Below are positions 32,301-44,300 of a stretch of 64,000 nt of DNA, in pieces. The stretch spans positions 3,910,946 to 3,974,945 of the forward strand of contig NC_049994.1 in the NCBI RefSeq assembly GCF_000003815.2, read 5' to 3'. Numbering within the stretch: position 1 is the stretch's first letter; every line of letters starts with the position of its first letter. The translations under genes and the position numbers were made by a program. Origin of the DNA: Branchiostoma floridae (Eukaryota; Chordata; Leptocardii; Amphioxiformes; Branchiostomatidae). Under the pieces are notes generated by a model that was given only the letters and a program-made list of their open reading frames with translations, did no database searches and was not told the DNA's origin.

Positions 32301-35300
32301 AGTCACAGCAATGGCAAACACGTCAGTAAGCAAGGTCTAATGGCTTCGTCATCTTCAGTCAGCTTTTACACTTAGCATATTCAATATCAATGTATTTCAA
32401 TAATAATGCATATCGGTAATCAACATTGAAGCTGAGTTGGTTGATTGAACTGAATGATTGAACTGAATTGATTGGTTCATACGCCACGTATGAATACAGT
32501 TACTTCAAATTTTCTTCAAGCAATTACTCTTTTTAAAGGTAAGGTACACTGAATTTTCGACGGCTGACAGCCCATCCACGATCTACGCAACCTGGCCTAG
32601 TTCTCGTGCTCTCTCGCGAGATCGATACTAGGTCATTCTCCGTGAACAAGATGGACTGTCAGCCGTCGAAAATTTGGAGGTATGTGCTTTACCTTTAAAA
32701 ACAGTCATTGGTTGAAGAAAATTTGGAGTAATAGATGAGTTGATTATTATCAAGAGATGGACCTCTTCAGCTGTCTGACACAATCGCTGTTGACACGTGA
32801 CTTTCGATCACGTGACGGAAAGGTGGGCGATATCGACTTTGAACGACATTTGACCCATTGCTGACGTCACACGGGCAGAAAAAAACACATGACTGTGCCA
32901 GGCAGTGGAATTAGACTGAGCGAGTCAGTCGAAATTTCTGGGTGAAATGTTTGGGGGTTGGGTGGGGGTGGGGGTCGCGGGGAGGGGTATAGACGGACCA
33001 CGCGTGGATGTTTCCCATGTAATCAAATTAACATAGCCATACGCTTACGTCAAATGCTTATAAACCTATTGATTACCTGAAATACGTACCTCATAGTCTA
33101 TCTGAAACTTATTGACGAGGCCCATAGACTCAAACATACTTATTGAAGCAGTCAGCATCTCATCTCTGTTCAATAAGAAATCGTTAAACGTAAAGGCATT
33201 GAGGTCTAAGTCCTCCACGACCGGAATACTGGATGCCTGAGGACCACAAAAGAAATAGAAGCAATCTAACGTTAGTTTGTTCACAAAGGCTTGTAGTATA
33301 CATGGCTATGCACATTGTCCAATGTATCTATGAGTGATTAAACCTGGTTGCTATATATATATGTGTGCAGACGGTGGTAAACTTTCAGCACCATATTGCG
33401 AAAGATAGGGGCGTTCAAGAGGACAATGCTTTTAGCCAAACAATGCACAAACAATTCACATACACATTTGGTAAAGCTTTTTTTTCGTTTCTTAGTTATG
33501 CAAAACTGCATATGATATATATACTTAGAGTAAGATAATTTTGAATGTTACGGGAATAAGAACTTTACAGAAACATACAAGAAACAAGGATGGTAAACTT
33601 GTGTGGAGACTTCATATTCCACGTGACTTTTACAACAGAAACTACTTGTTTGAAAATGCACTTATCTCCGACAGAATCTACATAGGCATATCTTTCGAAA
33701 TATCATAACATACAATTGATATCTGGAGCTTTCTTTTGGGCGGTCTCAAAGCTATTTCACAAACACAAGTGTAATAAATGAAATAACCGCTAAAGAAACT
33801 ACACAGTCTACACTACATACTCCGGTTGGTCAAACCATCTGTTCAATCATTCCTTGTATATTAAAAGACAACAATGCATATTTATGACATTTCGTGGTGA
33901 GCATTAATACATTGTGTAAAATTCGACCTAGCACTCACATTACAGATCCTCATTGCTCTACTAATCATTTAAGGAATTAGATTAACATACACCCACCCCA
34001 GGATTGGCATCAAGCTGTGTTGGGATTCAAGGAAAAGTTGGTAAAAACTAAGGTCTTTAGGACAACATCTTATATTACATAAGGCACAAAGACGCATTCA
34101 AGGAGATGCAGTTTTCTCTGTCAGATTCCATAGATTGCTATAAAATAGTAGAACTGACCAAGTAGACAACCTATAGGTTGCAATCTATACTCGTATGACC
34201 GCCTAACTCTTCTGAGTCTATTTGACCAATTTCTGCTACTTTTCAACAATCTATAGATACTGGTACAGACTAGCTCAAATTACATCAACACCCAATACTA
34301 ACTAAAGACAACCTTTCTGATATCCACATCCATCTATACGAAGGAGATATGCATAGCTAGCACCACTAGGACATCGATACAACGTCGTGTGTCACGATGG
34401 AATTTGCATAGGTTTTTTTGCATCATATATGATGTATAGCGGAAGTACTCACTTTTAAACTCTCTACGTCTTCCTCTGACACCACTGCGTGGTACGACAC
34501 GACCTGGAATATTCGCAAGAGTAGTGTTAACAATTTGACAAGCAACTAGGTGGGCAGATGTTACAAGTAAGTAGCGCTTATGCATTTGTTAAGATCTTGG
34601 ATCCGCAGGTATTCAACAAAAACAATTATCCTATATGTAAATAGGGTGAAGACACAAGATAGGTCATTAGGAAACGAAAATGAGTCGAGACAATGATTAT
34701 GCTAATTAGTACATCAGACGTATTTCTTTAAGTACAGGAGCTAATTTTTCTGTAGGGGCTTTAAAAAGGCTGGTCCCAAGTTCTGTAAAGTTCGACACGT
34801 AGGCCGTCTTTCCTGTTAAGAATGGGACATTACTAGTATCTCATATATTGCCTCGGAATATGATCGGTATAGCCACACACCCCTCCCCATGTGGTCCCTG
34901 CCTGTTGAAGACGATTCCCCCAGGAAGTTTCCCCCCAGTCGATTCCCCCAGGAAGTTTCCCCCAGTCAATTCCCCCCAAGGAAGTTTCCTCCAGTCGATT
35001 CTCCCCAGGAAGTCTCCCTTCCAGTCGATTCCCTCCAGGACGTTTCACCCCAGTCCCCCCCCCCCCCCAGGTCGATTCCCCCCATCTGCAATCTGTCGCT
35101 ACATTATACCATACATTGCTGAATATACATACCTTAATGCCTGATAGATTCTGTAACACCTTACCCTGTAACACCTTACCTTAGGTCAATTTCCAATCAT
35201 TTCAAATCTGTGACCAGCTATTATAATCCACGAGGCTAATGCATGCTCACCTCCAGTGCTACAGACTGCTTGGCCATGGCCTTCGTGATCTCACTGTACA

Positions 35301-38300
35301 TCAGGGTGTTGTTGATGCCAAGGCCACAGAAGATGGCAAATGCCTAGAAGAAAAGCCAAAAGCAATTTCTTAAAGTAAGCATCTTAAAGACTTCTTAAAG
35401 GTACATTTAGTAATTGAAAAATGAAAGCATATAGTAAATTAATGATGATGAACTAGCAGTCTTCGCGATTTCATCAGTGAGTACTTATTGTGTCACTATC
35501 TCACCATACAGCAATTAGTGTGACAAGAATATCTAAACCTCAACTCATACGGCGCAAAAAGACATTTGTTTGATCGTCCGTACGTTCGTTAAGAACTTAA
35601 GACCCTTGGAGTGCCTAGTATCTGTTGCAGTACCCGGGGTGCATTTGCAGGGAGAGTTCGCCAATTCCCTTTAACGTGTTCGAGACACTAGAACAAGCTT
35701 ATATCTTACGTGCCTTCCACAAGGTAAATCTATCCCCAACCAAGATTTGAACCGAGATCTCCCAGTTACCGACTAAGTTGAACCAGGAGCACAACTGTTT
35801 GTCCTGCTACCAGTCGAGCTACAGGGACATCCCAAGAGAGAACGACTTGCCTTGAACAATTGTTCGTCCGCTTCATCGAATGGGTGTCCGTCTAGTTTGT
35901 TGAGAAGCTGCGCAACCGCTAATAGTGAAAGGTGTAAAATCAACAGCAGAAGTGTGACAATAGACAATTGTATAACTCTAACTATATAATGATAATGTAC
36001 CGTAAGTAATTTATAGACCTTACAAAAGTCGCAGTAGTTTTGTTTTGTCAATAAAGATTTTCTATAAACATTCTAATATACAACTTACATTTGCCATCAG
36101 GTGAACGTAGCAATGTATATGTCTTAGTACTAAGTATGGTAATTGCATAAAGTTGAAAAAACTACCATCATTATCCATTAACGTAAATTCAGCAATATGC
36201 AAATGTATTTTATTATAGACGTGTATAGATTTATTCATTCATCGTGCTTCCGTACACGTATTTTTAGCCTTGCTTAAAAGTCATATATCACAATGTCTCC
36301 AGCGCATATGAGTCGATAGTTAGTAACTTACACCTACTTACCGATGATTTCGTGGTGGTTGTCCCAGATGGGCACACACATGATACTCTTCGACCGAATG
36401 CCGAGCACTTTATCGGACTGATAATCGGAAATATGAAAATAAAATTAATAAGGTAATTTGGTATTAACTTTATTTCCCAAATAGAAATCCATGATCAAGT
36501 GCTTTAAAAACGGAATTCAGTATACCAAAGTTCACTTGTACTGTGTTGTACTAGAATACACCATAAGTGTAGATTCTCACTATGCAGATAAAGCAAGCTG
36601 GACGTCCCTTGAGCTGTCGCTGCATTTTATCTTAAATCTTATACTCCACGACCCTGGGAACACTTGGTCCAATATATCATGAAGCATTGTTAGTTTGAAT
36701 TATGTGATCAGTTGTCTCAATGCTAAAATTATTCACCTAAAGGTCATACTCAAATTCGCAAATATGTATTAATCAAGTGTCTTTTCTTTCCAATTTTGCA
36801 TCCTTGACGAAATTGAATTTTAACTTCCAGGTACTGCGCATGTGCAAGCGAATGTTACATCCGGGTTCATTTTACATCCGGGTCCTTTCATACGGGTACT
36901 TACCTCGGAATCAAAGCGAGGGTCCTGATAGGCGTCCGGAATGTTGACCGCCTCCCCTCTGGACGCCACATAGTCCATAATTCCGTTGGAAACCAGGGGG
37001 GCAGAACCACTTTCTGAACTTAAACAGGAAAAAGAAGAAGCGCGAACCTTCAGTATCAACCACGCACGACTTGCTACCTATAAAAATGATTTGAGAAAAT
37101 TTTTGTTCTCTCTTTTTTTCCATTTTATCTGTCACGATTATTATTTTATGGAGTGTCTTATTTTAGTTGCTTGCTGTTGCTGAAAATATTTCGAAGGTTT
37201 ATTCATGCATTGTTTTTGTTTCGTTTTTGTTATCAAATGAAAAGGCACCAGCATCTCTGTTATTTTACACAGATTTTAATCATCTATAATTATCTTACGA
37301 AACCTTTCCTGAGTTGGAATCCTCGAAAAATGCTGAATTTAAAGTACAATTAATATTTTGTGAATCCTGTTTTATTAGAGTAAAAAAGGAGTTGGTATAC
37401 TGGGGAACAATATGCTACTTCTCTTCATGTAGAGTTCCTTATGTCCGTTGAAATGTTTCACTGACAATACAAATTTGAATTCCATTATGACATTTGATTG
37501 TAAATTGCAAACGTTCTCCTTTTATTGTTGTTATTGATTTAAAATTTACTATTTTCTCGTTGCGTTTACCTTGTTGTCTTACAAAATCTGCAAACCATGT
37601 GAAGAAATTCACGTTTCACTACCTTTCGCAAACCGGTCCGTTTGATTATAAAACTATTTTAATGTTTATCTTGATAAGTATATTCATATTTACGTCATTG
37701 CATGATTTGAGAATTGACGTTGGAAAAAGTCGTATTTTCACAAAAAGGTGCTCTTGTAAAATGACACTCAGAGAGACACAAAAACACGTATAATCTTTCA
37801 AAAATGACAAAAATGGAGATGCATTAAAAACAATAACTGCTCCGTTTAAAAAACATTACCTATTGCAATAGATATTTCCTAGAAGTAGCTAGGCTACTAG
37901 CACTAGCTACTAGCACTAGCTACTCCCTAAATTTAGCTCTATCGCCACACGTATAGTTGCACACATACTACTTGCAGTTCTCTCTTGTTATTACCACTTT
38001 TAGCAATTTACAATTGCAGTATATAACATCCATTTCTGATGTTACAGTTTTTTCTCCCTTTTTCTTTGCTTTTTTCTAGTGACACATAAGTCGCACAATG
38101 TTTTACCTTTGGACCGTATAGAGCGTATAATCCTCCAAAATAGGTTCAAACACTCTGCGCATCTTTCCCGAGAACCTGCTATAGGTGGCATGCAGGAAGT
38201 TGATGAAGGAAGGAAGAATCGGAGGAGGAGATGTACAGGTCGGAAGAATTGAGTGATCGAGAGAGTCGTCATTTGAAAAACAGGATTGATGTAATGGGGA

Positions 38301-41300
38301 GAATGTCAGATGGAAGAAAAAGAGGTTAGAGAGATAGAAGCGGCTGGAGAATGACGATCTTAGTAGAAGAGGTCTAGAATTTTTAGTAGAAGGTTTTTAA
38401 CTTTAGATGGGTGTGCAGTTTTACCTTACCGTGTCTTTGTGCACATTCACTTATCTTGTTCCTAGATTAAAACTTTTGGCAAAGGTTTATTTTCTAGGCA
38501 AGTGTTATTGTTTGATCTTATTTTATCCCTTTATCACTAAACATTTCATTGTGAGTATTTTCTGAATTATTTTTGCCTTACCTTGTGTGAGAAAAGGAAG
38601 ATGTAAGGTTGAAAGATTTCGTGAACGACAGCTCCTGCAAAATATACAACACATGATTAAGGAGGCAATCGATATCCAGCTGGAGGGTACGAAGCTGAAC
38701 CGCAATGAGGGCTGGGAGCTGCCCAAGTCACTGCAAGGAGGCGGGGTGAGGGGAAGAAGATCCACGCAAGTCTCGAACTAGTCTTGCACTCTCGCGAGAC
38801 AAGGTCACTCCGTGAACAAGATGTTATGTTGGCAATTGGAAGGGTATTGTAGTAACTGTATTGATACGTTAACGGTGAATCTCTTCAACAAACAAGAATC
38901 TATCTCAATGGACTTGAGCGGATCTAAGTACATAGTAACAAAAGAAAAATCAAAGGTTGTCTTTTAGTGAATAGTTCCTGAAAATGATTGTATAAACACA
39001 TACTTATCTCGTAAGAAAAGATCTTGTATTAGGTAGATTATTTTCATAGAGAATGTACTTAGTAGGTGCTATACTTTGCACCTTGTACAATTGTTTTGAA
39101 GAAAAAATATCATTCATGTAAACTCTTTAAGTTCTCTTACATCGTGATGACTTCAAAAGAAGTAAAATAGATAAAATAAAATGCACCATGTACATGTTAG
39201 ACCAATGTCACAAACCTGCTATTCATATATTATCAAGTAATTGTCACTTTTCTGATTACATTAAGAAAACCGGGAGGCATATGCAGCCGTCGGGACTTTA
39301 ACGTTGTCTTCTGCTAAATACTTACTCTGGACTATGTTTCCGTAATTACGTGTAATTGGAATTCCTGATGTAATCAGTGGTGCCTATTATTATCAACAGG
39401 AAACACTAGAATTGATGTCTAATTTGGAATATTTCAAGAAACTCTTTTTAGGAATGATATCATCTGATATTGATGTCCATATACTGGGTGATTTTATATC
39501 ATGATGCAGAATATTCATTCCCATCACCATAAAGAAAACATATTTTATTGTAGAAAACAGTTTGCTCTAATCATGCCTGACCATCTTCGAATTCTGGAGA
39601 ATTACTTCCAATGTCTTGAACATATCTGACTGTTAGCAATATATCGGTTTTTGTAACTTAAATCTATCCACTTTGAAAATAGCGTTGTCTGAAATCAAAC
39701 TATCAATTGTGCTGCCATTTATTTTGGATATTTTAGTACGAAGGTTAAAGAATTGTGATGCCACCTTACAATTTTCAATCGAATATGCATAGCCACATCT
39801 TACACATACATTGTATGAAATTGTAAACGGTTCAACGAAACGGATAACAAACTTACCTGGTCTCCCTCATTCTTGAGGAAGAGAACTGAGCATCTCTCGC
39901 ACTTCATCAAGGTCAGGGCCTTCATCATGATATTCAGCACGATACTATCAAGGCACGTCTGCTCCTCGAACAAGTCCCGGGCCACTTCCAGCAAAACCTG
40001 CACTCAAAACGTTCAGAGAGCTACGTATGTAATCCGTAAATAACTTCATCAGGTTGGCAGTCATTCATATACAGTGGAAGCCAATTAATTGCACGTCAGA
40101 TAAACGCACACGTCGGTCAATCGCACAGAATCCTCAAATCCCGTGGTGGTGTGGGAAACCTCGCATTATCTCACACCACGGATAATTGCACCGAATTCGC
40201 TGGCAAATTGGGTGTGCAATTACGCGGCTTCCACTGTAAAGTAGTAAGGGCAGAAGGACACGCTGGATTTAGGAGGCAGTCTGGATCAGAAAATCAGCTC
40301 CAGCCATGAACAGAGACGAGGGGGGATACAAGCTGAGCCACGTTTGGGACGGCATTCTCGCTGCTGCAGCGCCACCTACATCGGCTATAAGTAGCAGCAA
40401 GAAGTAATTTTCAGTCATTCTACCCTGATGATGGTATCTGATAGACATCGAAACGTTGGAAGTAAGTACTCCCTGGTTGTGCCTAAAGAACCTTACTATA
40501 TAAACGTATGTAATGTTAAGGTAAAAATCAGAAAATAGGGGCTTTGCCTGGCGGGCTTTTTTTTGGCGTGGCTTCAAGAGACACACTGTGGCTAACGGGG
40601 TGCTTAGGGGCACAACTGGGCCCCGGTTTGATGTTATTTCGGAATTAAAATAAACTCGGGACCAAATAACAAGTAGACGCCGTAATCTAAGACATGTAAA
40701 TATTCGATACATTTATCAGGACAATTGGCAACACAAACTGCAGTCAAAAGGGGGCGCTTTAAACACAAAAACCGATAGAGTACAACTATTAAATCCATTT
40801 AACTTTCAAGATATATTAGGAACCATATGGATACATCTTGATAATGAGAGATCACCAGGAATCATGTGTAAACATCGTTGTTACCAAAATCTATTGAAAT
40901 GACTTGTTGAGCTGACTTTCTATTCCTTATGTGGACATGCAAAGGTTCAATGCATGAAAATAGCATGCTCTATCTTGAATGCAAACTGGAATCAGAAGAA
41001 GCTATCAAATAAGACGCCACAGTTCTGCTTTCTTAGTAGTTGACATCACTATTCACAAAGTATCCAGTTGGCTTACAGCAACTACAGTTACATTGATGTA
41101 CGGAAAATGATTCTTGCCCGAAGTCTTGGATACACTTCAACTTGACAGACTTTCAAAACGAAGACTTATTCCTTATTCAAAATGCAGATTTTTGTCGATT
41201 TTCTTAAAGTTGTCTTATCTTCTTGCACACTTACGACAGCTGCGCATAAATCAAGACTATAGGATTCCTCCAGGGTAAAGCTATTGCACAAAAGCAGTGA

Positions 41301-44300
41301 CCAAATTTACTTGCGGTATGATACTATCAGACAAGAAAATGCTGGGCCATAAATCATCTTGTACACGGAACTCTATCTTTTCTTATCTAGTGGGTCCCGC
41401 CGGTAGGAATCAATAGAGCCTACATCGACCGTTACCAGTACTTCTGACTGTCCAACAATAGTCGGAAGACGTGTTAATCAATTTTGGTTAGTTCCGAGAA
41501 TCGGGAGGGAAGACAAAGTCGATGGAAGGCTACAGTGTTCGAAAAAGAATTGATACAATTGTTTTGTGGAGAGGTAATATGAGGGCATCCGTTTGAGGTA
41601 AAAGTTTTGAACTTTAAGTTTTTCACTGTGATTTAGGTATAGAAAGTTTGCTTTGCAAGCAGAATGGGACAAGGCCTGCCGTCAACGCTATAGCGCTAGC
41701 CTGGGGGCCCAGACAAGATCGGGTAGCTAGCTCGAGTTTTATTCGGGGACCCAAGGCAGTCAGCCCGCCGATCTCTAATTAGCGCTCCGGATAACTCCTT
41801 CGGGCTTAAACTCCCCGGAGTGCTGATAAGAGTTCGGCGGGCTGACTGGCTTGGGTCCCCGAATAAAATTCGCGCTAGCTACCCGATCCTGTTTGACCCC
41901 CAGGCACGTCAACGCAATGAAGACTGAATCATCAAGGTTTCAGCAGCCCTTCTACCAGTCGAGCCACGAGAGGCTTGCTAGTCAACACCTCAAACGTTAA
42001 GTCAGGACTTATTCCGTTGATTTATGCAGATGTATTTGACTTGAATTTGATCCTTTGTTTATTCATGAAAGCTCAAATAGGCCCGCAAGCCGCTTTTCAT
42101 TGAGGTCATGAGGCAAGAGGTAAGAGTCCAAAAAAATGTATAACATTACATGGACAAAACTGTTGCCAGACTGAGAACGTCCAAACAGTCTAGATCTGTT
42201 ACTATGATGTTGGAGGGTGTGATGACAGTCACAGAAAATCCTGAACTGCCATTGAATGGATTTTAATGGCGATTAAGATTCTATTTTATGACTTTAAGAA
42301 AAGAAACGGTTCCCTTGAGTTAGAGGTGTGTAGCCAGCCATACATTCTCGGGAAGGAGGCCTTATAAGGTCAGAAAGCGACAAAGGCTATCATAAATGTG
42401 AACCCCTTTTTTCAGGCACAGTGGTCGATATGCTAGTAAGATGGTGACAATGGAATTGAAGCTTGAACTTACAGACCACGGACTAGCCCCTGCTGTAATG
42501 TTTTGTAGTTTTGTAGCCCAGTGCTACAGAAACGGAGATATAGGCCCCGTCCGATGTACCAATTTGTGCAAGAAAGGCTTAAATTTTTTATAGGGCATTT
42601 TGTGTTGCTGTAATGGCTAACCGATTGTCCGTATTGCTTTATGTTTCAGACCGTTAGCTCTTTTGAATTCTGTCACGGCCTGCTTCGTATGACCTATCTT
42701 TCCCTCACAACGCTCTATTCATGCAGAGTGACACTGGTATTCATGCAAGGTTGGCTAGTGTCACCGACCCTTTTCCTGCATCGCCGATTCATTGGAATAC
42801 CCTCGTTATACTTTTATGACGCATATTACTGCGTGGGTTTTGGCAGTAAGCCTTTGTTGTCGCTGCTGACGAACGATCGTGTACGTGTCATTATTAGCCA
42901 CATGAAAAATAGAGGCATAGTTTGTGGCTTTTTTTCTTTTCCTCCGAACTTCTGGATGGAATTCGTCGATGAATGTTAGACATGAAGGCAATAACATACG
43001 CCAATGCAAAACATAATACTTACTTGAGAAACGGGAAATGATTTTGTAAACGGTCAAACGTTTTTGATAGCATCCGCTATCTATTGTCATGGACAACGAA
43101 TAAGGTCTGTTGATCAGTAGGTTTATGACCAAAACTATATGAATTGATATGTAAAAACGTGAAATAAAACTTTGTAAAATGGGCTCTTAATGGATTGTAA
43201 TGATACTTCGTATGTGGATATGGATTGAGATAGTGAAGATCAAGGTCGATTTTATCCCTTGGCGTGTGGCTTTTGTACTACAGTAGAATTTTCATCATTT
43301 GCCCCGGTCATGCTAATGACTTGATTCGCAGGTACCTTTTAGCACAAGGAAGAGAAGTGGTATAGGTATAGGCCCCCTATCCACTTCCTCTGGAACTACA
43401 TGACTGTTTTCTTTGAAATATTTCAAGGATATCTGAAAAACCGAACGGCGTATTTCCATGATATTCGGGATGCAGGTAGCTTAAACGTACACAGTAAGAT
43501 GCAAATTATACACGTTAGGGCAGCTAAACTTGTGAGCGTCACAGGCACGTGGTCCTATCAACACGTGATCTTCCGGATACCTGACGTCAGCAATTGGTCA
43601 AACGTGAAAGTTTATGACGCCCGCCGTGTTGAAAGAAAGTTTAGTATTGTACCATTATTACTTCCAACACAGATGAGCTTCAATAAGAAAAACACTACAT
43701 GAAAGTTGGAATTAGCAATTGAATAGTGTTTAAGCAAGTTTAGCCTGGTACGATTTGACGCAAAGCAAACATTACCATACATACATGGCATTTACTGGCC
43801 ATTGATAAATACCACATTTCGTGCGGTGATAAAACAAGAACCATACCCTGTTTCTTTCCTGCTCCCTCATAGAAATGTCGAAGAGCTTAGCGTTGGTGAT
43901 GCCAATACCGCAAAATGGCAAGTACGTCGCAAATACCTGTAAAACAAGCAAGTACAAAACAGTCAAACAAAACCTTCTGAAAATACTTTCATCAGGTTTG
44001 TAGAATATAGGATATAGGAGAATTCTTGTACGAAATCTGTCATAGACAGGGAAGAGATTATAGGGATCCGATGGATCAAGCAGACAATCTGGATAAGAAC
44101 GTCAACCCCTGTGATGAACCGGGACGAGGGGATACAAACTTGGTCACGTTAGGGATTGTGTTCTCGCCGCAAAAGTGCCACCTACATCGGCAACATTTAG
44201 CGGCGAGAAGCAGAACTCTACCCAGAAGCTCTGAGGAAGGTGTCTGATAGACACCGAAACATGAGCACAATAAGTACATCCTGGTTGTCTATAAGAATTC

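Noticed and set aside
34833-35174. Gly- or Pro-rich ORFs resembling structural proteins
   Set aside because: Product of the 27-bp minisatellite in a PDE11-like intron.
38042-38272. Possible extra PDE exon ([12 protein letters not shown]) on the - strand
   Set aside because: A weak resemblance to the family's KFTKxFEL segment; the exon at 38582-38634 (FTKSFNL) fits better in both sequence and phase.
43400-43702. 100-residue ORF on the + strand
   Set aside because: Lies in a PDE11-like intron on the other strand, with no recognisable motif; length is within chance.
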